A stretch of 64,000 nucleotides of DNA from Luteibacter sp036500425 (GCF_036500425.1 NZ_DASYCB010000038.1:9700-73699); one strand, 5' to 3'; shown: positions 53,401 to 59,802, counted from the first letter of the stretch. A program made the numbers and translations. Notes: generated by a model from the letters alone, not told the origin.

Positions 53401-53697
53401 TTGTCGGGGGATGTCGACCTGGGCGTTGCTGGCACGAAGCTGCACCCGATCGCGATGGTGCGTTACCTGCACAACACGAAGGACGACCAGATCTCGATCA
53501 ACAACAGCTTCGCGGGTGCGCCGACGGATAGCTTTGCGGTGGAGGGCTCACGGCCGATGAAGAACCACTGGCAGGGCGCCTTGGGTGCGAGCTTCGATTT
53601 CACCCCGGCCGCCAGCGCGTTCGTGTACTACAGCACGGATCGCGCGACGCATACGCGTAGCGATGCGGTGAACCTGGGGGTGCGCTGGAATTTCTAA
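44431..53697 (+). CDS. Giant autotransporter with passenger repeats and outer-membrane beta barrel
   Basis: 3088 residues, a type Va secreted adhesin-like protein. Signal peptide about 1-36 (cleavage near AYA-Q). The passenger, up to about 2700, is Gly/Ala/Thr/Asn-rich beta-helix with about 23 copies of the passenger-associated repeat, variants of GANTYTGGTTINAGTLALG and GANTFSGGVALNAGGLVLG. A pre-barrel region (QHIAARGGDPLPTLLGNLRG) precedes the barrel (about 2807-3088), which ends in the classic terminal Phe (LGVRWNF). The passenger has few Cys, as usual. ATG 44431 has AGGGG upstream. Likely role is surface attachment, biofilm or self-association; no enzyme motif was seen. It is divergent from the AsmA-type gene; the 225-bp gap holds no gene and I could not define its promoter. 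Repeats make assembly errors and phase or length variation possible. Confidence 0.95.
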   Translation: MSTRATNAGRLPRHRGVYLALASLLAAPFIPEAAYAQCSQVTNTITCSGVNGAQFSSATNNVTANILPGATLTVFPLLGGSGINLTGNGITLNNQGTIDPNLGGGLSIVSNGVFAGNASGNAVTINNLAGGTIKGLVNVGSILGIGGQAILTQNGTGGTTTIVNNGTIDMTALGLGLLTVSDAPAVISYGGARTNMTNTGTITGRIAFAPSLTANQGNTFVNAGSISGSVNLGDTATGNTFTAVSGSSVTNNGTSLVTPILTVSINLSGAGIVDGGSGTGNNNFLVLQNDATGPGSGTGGAVTSIDAAQYIHFQHLTVNSGTWNLLGAVAGADTTINDGLVNFNNAGAFGPGTLTANGGAIAASQTGLVLANNVLLNSGRLTLGGTNAFSLNGVISGTGGLTVSDTGVIRLGGSNLFSGGVNLNAGGLVLGSAGALGSGTLTVGGTASLDTVANFNVANNIAVNAGATLNLLGSQALALNGTLSGAGNLTKSGVGTLTLGGANLMTGAFNITGGAVALGAGGSLSPSAAVSLSAGTTLDISAAANQTIGSLAGAGGSVTLGARTLTLGGLNTNTSYAGTLVGTGGLVKVGTGVLTLSGDNSNMTGGVALNGGGLLVSSGNALGPGALSVGGTVTLDGTAALALNNAVNLGAGGSLNLLGGQPLVFNGVVSGAGNLVKSGASLLTLNGANTFSGGTTTLGGGLLLGNSAALGTGALNVNANTTIDASVSGLSLGNSINLAGGAALNVLGGQPLTFGGVIAGTGGIQKSGASTLTLGGANSFTGGLTVNAGTVALGAGGSLAASGLVDLTTAGAGFDIAAAGNQVIGGWAGVAGTTVALGANTLTFGSDGLSRAMLGTISGTGGLVKVGAGVQTLGGANTFAGGVALNAGGLLLGNAGALGTGTLSVGGASTLDTSAAFTLTNNVNLGAALTLPGSFNTTLNGVISGTGSLVKNGATTLALGGANTFSGGVNLNAGTLQLGNDGALGTGALAVGGNATLASTGALNLANNVSLGTGTLLTLPGAQNLTLGGVVSGAGALTKSGASLLTLNGANTFSGGLTVGGGGLLLGNSNALGSGALTVSGASTLDSSAAIALANSVNLGAGLNVLGSQDIAIGGIVSGTGNLTKNGASVLTLGGANTFSGGVNLNAGGLVLGNGGALGTGSLNVGGQASLDTSAVVVVGNEVNLGAGASLEVVGSNALTLGGTLAGTGSLVKEGAATLTLAGANTYTGGTTINAGTLALGAGGSLAASGSVNLAAAGSAFDISASGANQTIGALAGVAGSTLALGGHTLTFGDSSNQVLDSTLTGNGGLVKVGAGVQTLGGASTFSGGVALNAGGLVVGNDAALGTGTLTVGGAATLDATGPVALANDIALNAGLTILGANALTLNGALSGTGGLTKEGAATLTLNGHNTYTGGTNINAGTLALGAGASLAASGTVNLLAGATLDLSAGNGTQQVGTLAGGGNVNLGANSITIGDATNGVFSGAIGGTGGLIKEGVGTETLTGANTYTGGTVINAGTLAIGAGGSLAAAGAVTLAAAGTGFDISAAGNQTIGLLNGVAGSTVTLGGNALTLGGVGNGVYDGLIAGTGGLVKNGAGIQELGGANTFSGGVALNAGGLVLGNDSALGTGALSVGGNASLDTSTVLNLSNDVNLAAGTTLDLPGSNAVTFGGAFAGDGGLLKDGSATVTLTGANTYTGGTTINAGTLALGAGGSLASTGAVNLAGTGTFDISASGAGQTIGSLAGVAGSHVTLGGNSLTLGGATDSVYDGVIAGSGGVVKNGAGVQTLNGANTFTGGVTLNAGGLVVGNNAALGTGSLTVGGASTLDASSAVTLSNDVVLNAGLDVLGTHDMVLNGTISGTGSLSKDGAATLTLNGNNTYTGGTYINAGTLALGAGASLATSGIVNLAAGATFDLSAGNGTQQFGTLVGNGTVNIGSNALVVGGATDGTFGGSIAGTGSLTKVGAAIETLTGTNTYTGGTFIDAGTLAIGAGGSLSPTGAVTLTAAGTTFDISGANNNQNIGQLAGVAGSAVTLGGNSLVLGGVGNATYNGVISGTGGLVKNGAGTQVLGGANTFSGGVTLNDGSLVAGDNAALGTGTMTVGGTSTLDANTAVTLANDVALNAGLTVAGSNDMTLGGVIAGAGSLTKNGAATLTLDGANTYTGGTTINAGTLAIGAGGSLSPDGAVNLAGTGTFDISAGGNPSIASLSGVAGSTVALGGSTLTLGGATDATVDSTITGTGGLVKNGAANLTLGGANLFSGGVTLNAGGLVLGNDQALGTGALTVGGAASLAGTMPLTLANDIALNADLSMAGNQALTLDGTLSGTGQLIKINLAALTLNGNNTYSGGTTVEGGSLTVGSDGALGTGGLAIDGATLQAGTTVTLPNNVSVGGNGVTVNGAQDLTLNGALSGTGGIDKEGSGTLTLGGSLGDYTGGLTVNAGTLNATDNYTGAVTVGAGATAGLNGTANDVTVAGAIAGTLNLGGGGLNVSYGNLPTITGTVNGTADTTLHVTGGGEGTLANGVFNNIGNLTTTAGTIVVGVGTNVTFTGGSTIGGNVVVDGTLGGPVTVGTGGGVVGGGTITGPVTVDNGTVAPGGIPGATGAAAGSGTPGTVLTTGGLSQGAGSQTVIRITPSGTSDGIVSNGPTTVGGALVTVPAGSGTYGASTQYTVVTSPAGINGSYGSIVKHDLPFLDEGITTDGNHVYLTLSQAGTGGPVSPGGEGIGFDQFPGLSGNTSSVATALQHIAARGGDPLPTLLGNLRGLRSDQVLRAFDSLTGETYASAAQAELTGQSQYQDSLFYRLKLDRDTGEKGAAVWAEPYTSSSDLSRSANVSRADYRIHGIIVGTDADLSPDFRAGVHANLANARTEVHSRGDYTDVDQAALGLHALYFNDKQFWVEGLASYGWHDADSRRRIAVGGYTPEARGDYDGKATNGAIEGGFRFNLGQAMHLEPFVGAYYSKVKYDSFTEKGAGDADLRVGKASATSMQYGAGLRLSGDVDLGVAGTKLHPIAMVRYLHNTKDDQISINNSFAGAPTDSFAVEGSRPMKNHWQGALGASFDFTPAASAFVYYSTDRATHTRSDAVNLGVRWNF

Positions 53698-53726
53698 GGA
53701 GGCGGCGGCGCCGCGGCGTGCCTGGG

Positions 53727-53851
53727 TCGCGTGCAAGCACGCTCCTACAAACGCTGCTTTGGGGTTTGGTTTTCGTGGTCGTGGGTCGCGCGCAAGCGCG
53801 CTCCCACAAGGGCCTGCGCAGGTCTTGTGTAGGAGCGTGCTTGCACGCGAT
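53727..53851. repeat. Cluster of three REP-like palindromes
   Basis: Reverse copies at 53727-53749 (with G-to-T and C-to-A type changes that keep the stem) and 53786-53808, then a forward copy at 53828-53851, also changed in both arms. It begins 30 bases after the autotransporter stop and separates it from the convergent siderophore-reductase gene. Confidence 0.88.
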
Positions 53852-53875
53852 GCACGCGATGCGCGCGTAGCGCGC

Positions 53876-54628
53876 TCACGACGCCTGCCAGTAACCCGTA
53901 GCCTTCACCCAATCCTTGTCGATGCCACGCGTTTCAACCAGCAACGAACGCAGTTCACGGGCGCGCTTCGACTCGGTGGCGACCCACCAGAACGTATCGC
54001 CGCGGGGAATCGGCAGCGTGGCCAGCGCCTCATCCAGTGAGGGCGATGCACCGCGGATGAACCATTGCGTCTCCCGCGCCAACACCTGCTTCTCGTCAGC
54101 CGACGCCACCTCCGCGAGGATCGTCACCGCCGTATCCTTCGGCATCTCTTCCAGCCAGCGCCCGATCGCGGGCAGGGCGGTCTCGTCACCGACCAGTACG
54201 TAGTGGTCGTAATCACCCGGCACGATCATCGAACCGCGCGGGCCACCGACGCCGAGCGTGTCGCCGACCTTTGCCTTCTCCGCCCAGGTGGAGGCGGGGC
54301 CTTCACCATGGATCACGAAATCGAGATCGAGCTCAAGCACCTTGGGGCGGAAGGCCCGTGGCGTGTAATCGCGGGCCGGCGAAGGTTCCTTGCCTTCGGG
54401 ATACTGCGGGCCGTCGGGGGTCATCACCGGCATGTTGAATTCACCGGTGGAGACGGGGAAAAACAGCTTCACGTGGTCGTCAGGCGATGCCGAAGGGAAG
54501 CCTTCCAGCTCGGGGCCGTGCACGGTGATGCGCAGCATATGCGGGGTGAGCTGTTGCACGTTCACCACGGTGAGCATGCGCATCTTCACCTCATGGCGGA
54601 CGCGCTGGATCTGATGCGTTTCGCTCAT
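53876..54628 (-). CDS. yqjH: Siderophore-interacting NADPH ferric-reductase (YqjH/ViuB type)
   Basis: 250 residues of the SIP family, flavin enzymes that release iron from ferric siderophores by reduction. The FAD domain has RDYTPRAFRP (the RxYT FAD-binding motif) and ASTWAEKAKVGDTLGVGGPRGS; the NADPH domain has YVLVGDETALPAIGRWLEEM; the C-terminal WWVATESKRARELRSLL follows. Its start overlaps the stop of the PadR-type regulator upstream (ATGA), so the two are translated together. In E. coli yqjH is controlled by the PadR-like YqjI in response to nickel and iron, and this locus looks equivalent. Confidence 0.9.
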   Translation of the reverse strand: MSETHQIQRVRHEVKMRMLTVVNVQQLTPHMLRITVHGPELEGFPSASPDDHVKLFFPVSTGEFNMPVMTPDGPQYPEGKEPSPARDYTPRAFRPKVLELDLDFVIHGEGPASTWAEKAKVGDTLGVGGPRGSMIVPGDYDHYVLVGDETALPAIGRWLEEMPKDTAVTILAEVASADEKQVLARETQWFIRGASPSLDEALATLPIPRGDTFWWVATESKRARELRSLLVETRGIDKDWVKATGYWQAS

Positions 54629-55263
54629 CCGTGGCGCTCCGCGATCTGCCTGGCGGCGGCTTCGATGATCGCGGCCACGCGCTTCGTTTCCGCCTCATCC
54701 CACGCCTTGTGGTGGTTCATCAGCTGGTGCTTGATCACGTGCATGGCGTCACGCACGCCACCGGGCACGGTCATCCGGCGCATGTGCCGGGACATGACCT
54801 GCAGGCGCTCGGTGAGTGCATCCAGGGTGTCGCGGTTTTCGGTGAGGAAGGCGCGGCCTTCGTCGGTGATGGCGTAGAGCTTCTTGCCACCGGTTTCGGC
54901 TTCGACCCGGGCGTAGCCGAGTTCTTCGAGCATGGTGAGGGTGGGGTAGATGGCGCCGGGGCTGGGGCTGTACTGGCCGTCGAACATTTCTTCGATGGTG
55001 CGGATGAGTTCGTAGCCGTGGCGGGGTTGTTCTTCGATGAGGGCGAGGAGCAGGAGGCGCAGGTCGCCGGTGCCGAACATGCGTCCGCCGCCGCCGAACC
55101 GGCTGCCACCGCGGCCGCCGCGCATGCCGCTTTCGCGGTCGTCGAAGCCGAAGGGCCCGCCGCCGCCGAAGCGGCCACCGCGGCCCATAGCGGCGCAGTG
55201 GTCATGGAAGCGCTGGTGCATTTCTTCGCGGAAATGGCGTTTGGCGTGGTGCCAGAAGTGCAT
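54625..55263 (-). CDS. yqjI: PadR family regulator with His-rich N-terminus (YqjI-like)
   Basis: 212 residues. The N-terminal ~65 residues are rich in His, Gly and Arg (MHFWHHAKRHFREEMHQRFH, then DHCAAMGRG and Gly-rich stretches). This resembles the metal-binding extension of E. coli YqjI, a nickel-responsive repressor. The PadR winged helix follows (GDLRLLLLALIEEQPRHGYELI, YSPSPGAIYPTLTMLEELGY, GGKKLYAITDEGRAFL), then a C-terminal helical dimerisation region. The ATG at 55263 has GGAGAA upstream. It is first in an operon with the ferric reductase. A perfect palindromic operator lies in its leader, so autoregulation is likely. Metal identity is inferred from the family. Confidence 0.9.
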   Translation of the reverse strand: MHFWHHAKRHFREEMHQRFHDHCAAMGRGGRFGGGGPFGFDDRESGMRGGRGGSRFGGGGRMFGTGDLRLLLLALIEEQPRHGYELIRTIEEMFDGQYSPSPGAIYPTLTMLEELGYARVEAETGGKKLYAITDEGRAFLTENRDTLDALTERLQVMSRHMRRMTVPGGVRDAMHVIKHQLMNHHKAWDEAETKRVAAIIEAAARQIAERHG

Positions 55264-55273
55264 GGGGGTTCTC

Positions 55274-55308
55274 CGATATATCGTACGTAGTGGTCGTACG
55301 ATATATCG
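55274..55308. promoter_or_regulatory. Perfect inverted-repeat operator upstream of the PadR-type gene
   Basis: Arms CGATATATCGTACG (55274-55287) and CGTACGATATATCG (55295-55308) are perfect reverse complements around a seven-base spacer. Each arm contains the self-palindrome CGATATATCG. A further partial site CGATATATC lies at 55336-55344. The site lies 10 bases upstream of the regulator ATG, where it would block transcription or elongation. Confidence 0.85.
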
Positions 55309-55362
55309 CAAGAAACACTCTTGCAAGTGGTTTGACGATATATCTTAGGGGGCACTCGATAG

Positions 55363-55468
55363 GGCTCGCCTTCGGCTTCGCGGGGCTCGGCTTCGCCATC
55401 GCGCTAGCGCTCGGACATCTCTGGAAAGAGCCCTTGGCGCCCACCCTCGCTGCTCAGACAGGTCCTCG
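55363..55468. repeat. Left arm of a 106-bp imperfect inverted repeat
   Basis: Matches the reverse complement of 55944-56050 with three substitutions and one single-base gap. It contains GGCTCGCCTTCGGCTTCGC near the outside and TGCTCAGACAGGTCCTCG at the inside end. The outer 50 bp also occur at 2431-2480. Confidence 0.9.
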
Positions 55469-55543
55469 TCGTTCGAAAGGGAGTGCCCCTCCGGGGCAGG
55501 TGTACTTATTGCCCTACGGGCGCGAACCGGCAGCCGGGCGGGG

Positions 55544-55577
55544 CTTTTCGACGAGACGTCCCTGTCTCGTCGAAAAG
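55544..55577. other. Perfect 14-bp hairpin inside the repeat island
   Basis: CTTTTCGACGAGAC and GTCTCGTCGAAAAG pair perfectly around the loop GTCCCT. No T-run follows, though the arms supply short A and T stretches at the base on either strand. Confidence 0.8.
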
Positions 55578-55747
55578 GGCCGGCCATCCATGGCCGACCC
55601 CCTGCGGGCCATTTCCCGCCCGACTGCCTCGCCTGCGGAACTCGCCTCGAGGGTGGGCGCCAAGGACTCTCGGACGCGGTGGGGGTTCGTGGCGGGAGAG
55701 CCGAGATCGCTTCGATGGTTGGTCACGGCTTCATCGCGCTGTAGGTG

Positions 55748-55872
55748 ATCGCGCGCAAGCGCGCTCCTACAGGACTATCGCGGCCTCGTTGGCACCTACC
55801 TTGTGGGAGCGCGCTTGCGCGCGATGCCCCACGCCCTGCGCAGCTCTGTTGTAGGAGCGCGCTTGCGCGCGA
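55748..55872. repeat. Cluster of three REP-like palindromes
   Basis: Reverse copy 55748-55771; forward copy 55802-55825 (with TGTGGGAGC in place of TGTAGGAGC); forward copy 55850-55872. Located within the repeat island and not next to a stop codon. Confidence 0.9.
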
Positions 55873-55943
55873 CATCTTTCGCGAAAGCGCCGCAGGGTCA
55901 TCTCGATCGAGGCGAAAGCGGTCGGCCATAGGGTGGCCTCCTA

Positions 55944-56050
55944 CGAGGACCTGTCTGAGCAGCGAGGGTGGGCACCAAGGGCTCTTTCCGGAGACGTCCG
56001 AGCGCTAGCGCGATGGCGAAGCCGAGCCCCCGCGAAGCCGAAGGCGAGCC
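55944..56050. repeat. Right arm of the 106-bp imperfect inverted repeat
   Basis: Reverse-complement partner of 55363-55468. The two inner ends are 475 bp apart. The arm ends 31 bp before the stop of the thioredoxin-like gene. Confidence 0.9.
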
Positions 56051-56081
56051 CCGTCGATGGACGATGGACTCGCCTCGGGGT

Positions 56082-57053
56082 TCAGCCAAACGTGAAGGTA
56101 AACGCGTGGAAGTTGGCCTTGGGTACCTTGATGGTCAGGATGTGGTCCTTGTAGCCATCGCCATCGAACAACGTATAGAGCTGCGAGGCCTGGACCGTGA
56201 TCGGGGCCTGCGGCTTGCCATCCACCGCGATCTCGATGGTCACCGGATCGTTCGCGCTGGCCACCATGTGCACCTTCTTCGCCTTGAAATGCAGGCGGAT
56301 CTCGCCGCTGGCGCCCACGAGGCTCGCGTTCTGCCGGCCGATCTCCCAGCGGCCCACCAGGGCAAACTGGTTCAGCTCAAGGCGGCTCGGTGCCGTGAAA
56401 TCGCGCGTGCCAGTGCGCGCCCCCTCGGGGCTCGCATTGTTCTGGCTGCGGTCACTGCCGAAGTACATCTCCGGTGAGCCCAACTGGGTAAAATCCGGGG
56501 CGTCCTTGTCCATTTCCGCCTTCGCATCCGCCAGGCGCGGCAGGCCGAGCAAGGTGCGGATGGCGTTCTCCATCTCCATGTAGTTGCCCTCGCCAAAGTG
56601 GTGGGCGACCACGTTGCCGCGCTGGTCCACCAGGTACTCGGCCGGCCAGTACTGGTTATCCCAGGCGTCCCAGGTGGCCAGGTCGTTGTCCTGGGCCACC
56701 GGGTAGTGGATGTTGAACTTCTTGATCGCGTCGCGGACGTTGCCTTCCTGCTTCTCGAACGGGAATTCCGGCGAATGTACGCCAACCACCACCAGGCCCT
56801 TGTCCTTGTACTGGTCGTACCAGCGGGTGACGTGGGGCAGGGTGCGCAGGCAGTTGATGCAGGAGTACGCCCAGAAATCGATCAGGACCACCTTGCCGCG
56901 CAACTGGCTCATTTTCAGTGGCTTGGAGTTCTGCCAGGCGGCGATGCCAGTGAATTCCGGGGCGGTTTGCGCCGCGAAGGCGGGCTGGGCGATGCCCACG
57001 GCGGCGGCCACGAAAGCCAGGGCGAACAGGGCGGTACGGAAGCGGGAACGCAT
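56082..57053 (-). CDS. Periplasmic thioredoxin-like protein with C-terminal beta domain (DipZ-like)
   Basis: 323 residues: signal peptide (about 1-28, PAFA-AQ), a redoxin domain with the redox pair C65-x-x-C68 in WAYSCINCLRTLPHV, and a C-terminal carbohydrate-binding-like beta domain (about 200-323, including GEIRLHFKAKKVHMVA). This two-domain order resembles the soluble part of mycobacterial DipZ; the membrane CcdA-like part is missing. Probable role is thiol-disulfide exchange in the periplasm; the partner is unknown. GGAG lies upstream of the ATG. It ends 31 bp from the repeat island. Confidence 0.88.
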   Translation of the reverse strand: MRSRFRTALFALAFVAAAVGIAQPAFAAQTAPEFTGIAAWQNSKPLKMSQLRGKVVLIDFWAYSCINCLRTLPHVTRWYDQYKDKGLVVVGVHSPEFPFEKQEGNVRDAIKKFNIHYPVAQDNDLATWDAWDNQYWPAEYLVDQRGNVVAHHFGEGNYMEMENAIRTLLGLPRLADAKAEMDKDAPDFTQLGSPEMYFGSDRSQNNASPEGARTGTRDFTAPSRLELNQFALVGRWEIGRQNASLVGASGEIRLHFKAKKVHMVASANDPVTIEIAVDGKPQAPITVQASQLYTLFDGDGYKDHILTIKVPKANFHAFTFTFG

Positions 57054-57170
57054 GGGAACTCCATTTGCGGGGATGCCGATAGATAGACCGGGGCAAGCCC
57101 GCTCACCTTACACCGGCCAAGGTGAGCTAAAATTGGCGTTTTGCCAGCCTAGCGAGCCAGCGGTAGCACC

Positions 57171-58688
57171 ATGACCTCGATCAAGCAGGACGACCTCATC
57201 CAGAGCGTCGCAGACGCTCTCCAGTACATCTCGTACTACCACCCGGTGGACTACATCCGGAACCTCACCGCCGCGTACGAGCGCGAGGAGTCCGCGGCCG
57301 CGAAGGATGCGATCGCCCAGATCCTCATCAACTCGCGCATGTGCGCCGAGGGTCACCGCCCGATCTGCCAGGACACCGGCATCGTCACCGTGTTCCTCAA
57401 GGTCGGCATGAACGTCCGTTGGGACGATGCCACGATGGGCGTGGAAGACATGGTGAACGAAGGCGTTCGCCGCGCTTACAACTACCCGGATAACAAGCTG
57501 CGCGCCTCCGTGCTGGCGGATCCGGCCGGCAAGCGCATGAACACCCGCGACAACACCCCGGCGGTCGTCAACGTCTCGATCGTGCCGGGCGACAAGCTCG
57601 ACGTGACCGTGGCGGCGAAGGGCGGCGGTTCGGAGGCGAAGTCGAAGTTCGCCATGCTCAATCCTTCGGACTCCATCGTCGATTGGGTGCTGAAGACCGT
57701 GCCGACCATGGGCGCCGGCTGGTGCCCGCCGGGCATGCTCGGCATCGGCATCGGTGGCACCGCGGAAAAGGCGATGCTGCTGGCGAAAGAATCGCTGATG
57801 GAGCCGATCGACATCACCGAGCTGCAGGCCCGTGGCGCGTCGAACCGCGCGGAAGAGCTGCGCCTTGAGTTGTACGAGAAGGTCAACGCGCTCGGCATCG
57901 GCGCGCAGGGCCTCGGTGGCCTGACCACCGTGCTCGACGTCAAGGTCAGCGACTATCCGACCCACGCCGCCAACCTGCCGGTCGCGATCATCCCGAACTG
58001 CGCTGCGACCCGTCACGCCCATTTCGTCATGGATGGCAGCGGCCCGGTCATGCTTGAGCCGCCGTCGCTGGAAGACTGGCCGAAGCTCACCTACGACTCG
58101 TCCAAGGGTCGCCGGGTGAACCTCGACACGATTACCCGCGAGGAAGTGAACAGCTGGCAGCCGGGCGAGACGATCCTTCTCAACGGCAAGCTGCTCACCG
58201 GCCGCGATGCCGCGCACAAGCGCATGATCGATATGCTCAACCGTGGCGAAACCCTTCCGGTCGACTTCACCAACCGCTTTATCTACTACGTGGGCCCGGT
58301 CGATCCGGTGCGTGACGAAGTGGTGGGCCCGGCGGGTCCGACCACCGCGACGCGCATGGACAAGTTCACCCGCCAGATGCTCGAAACCACCGGCCTGCTC
58401 GGCATGGTCGGCAAGAGCGAGCGTGGCCCCACGGCGATCGACGCGATCCGCGACAATAAAGCCGTGTACCTGATGGCCGTCGGTGGCGCCGCGTATCTGG
58501 TGTCGAAGGCGATCAAGTCATCGCGCGTGCTGGCGTTCGAAGACCTCGGCATGGAAGCGATCTACGAGTTCGACGTGCAGGACATGCCGGTGACCGTGGC
58601 CGTCGATAGCGCCGGCACCTCGGTCCACCAGACCGGCCCGAAGGAATGGCGCTCGAAGATCGGCAAGATCCCCGTCGTCGTCGAATAA
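57171..58688 (+). CDS. Fumarate hydratase, class I (iron-sulfur)
   Basis: 505 residues; interconverts fumarate and malate in the TCA cycle using an oxygen-sensitive 4Fe-4S cluster. Candidate cluster Cys residues are in HRPICQDTGIV, GAGWCPPGMLGIGIGG and IPNCAATRHAHF. The C-terminal beta part has GPTTATRMDKFT and VDSAGTSVHQTGPKEW. Class I alpha and beta regions are fused in one chain, as in E. coli FumA/FumB. A TAAAAT -10-like box is at 57128-57133, without a clear -35. Monocistronic; a REP pair follows the stop by 10 bases. Confidence 0.94.
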   Translation: MTSIKQDDLIQSVADALQYISYYHPVDYIRNLTAAYEREESAAAKDAIAQILINSRMCAEGHRPICQDTGIVTVFLKVGMNVRWDDATMGVEDMVNEGVRRAYNYPDNKLRASVLADPAGKRMNTRDNTPAVVNVSIVPGDKLDVTVAAKGGGSEAKSKFAMLNPSDSIVDWVLKTVPTMGAGWCPPGMLGIGIGGTAEKAMLLAKESLMEPIDITELQARGASNRAEELRLELYEKVNALGIGAQGLGGLTTVLDVKVSDYPTHAANLPVAIIPNCAATRHAHFVMDGSGPVMLEPPSLEDWPKLTYDSSKGRRVNLDTITREEVNSWQPGETILLNGKLLTGRDAAHKRMIDMLNRGETLPVDFTNRFIYYVGPVDPVRDEVVGPAGPTTATRMDKFTRQMLETTGLLGMVGKSERGPTAIDAIRDNKAVYLMAVGGAAYLVSKAIKSSRVLAFEDLGMEAIYEFDVQDMPVTVAVDSAGTSVHQTGPKEWRSKIGKIPVVVE

Positions 58689-58698
58689 CGCCTAACCC

Positions 58699-58765
58699 TG
58701 TAGGAGCGCGCTTGCGCGCGATGGGCTTGCCGCGAGCACGCATCGCGCGCAAGCGCGCTCCTACA
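58699..58765. repeat. Inverted REP pair overlapping the ackA stop codon
   Basis: Forward copy 58699-58722 and reverse copy 58742-58765, 19 bases apart. The convergent ackA gene ends with a TAG (58761-58763) that lies inside the second copy. Confidence 0.92.
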
Positions 58766-59786
58766 GGGAAGTTGCTAGCTTTGCGGTGTGGCGGGCGATT
58801 TGGGCGTCTTCTTCCGTCGGGATGACCCGGCTTTCGAAGTCGCCTAGCCATTGCAGGCCGGCGAGGATCGCGTCGCGGGTTTTTGCGTCGTTTTCGCCAA
58901 TGCCACCGGTGAAGATCAGCAGATCGAGGCCGCCGAGTGAGGCGATCATTGCCGCGATGTGTTTGCGGGCGGTATGGACGAAGACGTCCAGCGCCAGTTG
59001 TGAGGCTTTGTCTTTTGCCGCGTGCAGTTTCCGCATGTCGCTGGTGCCGCCGGATAACCCCTTCAATCCCGACTCGCGGTCGACGAGCTTCTCCAGCCGT
59101 TCGGCGTCATAGCCTTTTTCGCGCATCAGGTACAGGAGGACACCGGGGTCAAGGTCGCCGGGGCGTGTACCCATCACGATGCCGCCGGTGGGCGTGAGGC
59201 CCATCGTGGTATCGATGGACTTACCATCGCGTACCGCGCAAAGGCTCGCACCGTTGCCGAGGTGGGCGATCACCACGCGCGAGGGTATGCCGGCACCGAG
59301 TTGACGCACGATCGATTCGTACGAAAGGCCGTGGAAGCCGTAACGCTCGATACCGCCTTCGCGGAGTTCGGCGGGCAAAGGCAGGGTCTTCGCTACGGCA
59401 GGCATCGTCTTATGGAAGGCGGTGTCGAAACAGGCGACCTGCGGTGCTTCCGGAAACGCCTCGCGCGCACGCTTCACCATCTCTACCGCCGCAGGGACGT
59501 GCAGCGGGGCGTAGGCCTTTGCTTCGTCCAGGTGCTTCATCAATGCGTCATCGATTAACGCATGGTCGCGGATGTTCGGGCCGCCGTGGACGATGCGGTG
59601 GCCGATGGCATCGGGCATCGGCAGCTTCTTCTCGCGCAACGTATCGATGATCGCGTGCACGGGATCGGCATCGCCGCCGGGTGCGTCGGTCTGATCGGAA
59701 AGCAACGCCTCCACCGCGTCACCCTCAACGCGATAAAGCCCGTATTTCAGAGAAGACGAACCGGCATTCAGTGCGAGTACGTACAT
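58761..59786 (-). CDS. ackA: Acetate kinase
   Basis: 341 residues; makes ATP and acetate from acetyl phosphate, the product of the phosphoketolase encoded just upstream on the same strand. ASKHA-fold motifs: LNAGSSSLKYGLY, CFDTAFHKTMP, ERYGFHGLSYES, VIAHLGNGASL and IFTGGIGENDAKTR. It is shorter than the ~400 aa of E. coli AckA, mainly by trimming near residues 20-55; the C-terminus (VIPTEEDAQIARHTAKLA) is the normal family end, so it is not truncated there. GGAG before the ATG. The stop codon is supplied by a REP-like repeat. Confidence 0.94.
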   Translation of the reverse strand: MYVLALNAGSSSLKYGLYRVEGDAVEALLSDQTDAPGGDADPVHAIIDTLREKKLPMPDAIGHRIVHGGPNIRDHALIDDALMKHLDEAKAYAPLHVPAAVEMVKRAREAFPEAPQVACFDTAFHKTMPAVAKTLPLPAELREGGIERYGFHGLSYESIVRQLGAGIPSRVVIAHLGNGASLCAVRDGKSIDTTMGLTPTGGIVMGTRPGDLDPGVLLYLMREKGYDAERLEKLVDRESGLKGLSGGTSDMRKLHAAKDKASQLALDVFVHTARKHIAAMIASLGGLDLLIFTGGIGENDAKTRDAILAGLQWLGDFESRVIPTEEDAQIARHTAKLATSL

Positions 59787-59802
59787 GGATCTCCAGGCCC
59801 TT

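Larger units (their letters stand above)
55469..55943. other. Non-coding centre of the repeat island
   Basis: No convincing gene. Contents: the hairpin at 55544-55577; a six-bp-stem palindrome CGGCCA-TCCA-TGGCCG (55581-55596); a partial fourth copy of the arm sequence near 55651-55677 (GAGGGTGGGCGCCAAGGACT); and three REP-like palindromes at 55748-55872. Reading frames through it are short, change family between frames and encode only repeat sequence. Confidence 0.75.

Noticed and set aside
55290..55748. 152-aa plus-strand frame (and a similar 63-aa minus-strand frame) in the repeat island
   Set aside because: They share a peptide only because they translate the two inverted-repeat arms. They overlap the operator and have no ribosome site, so I treat them as repeat-encoded noise.
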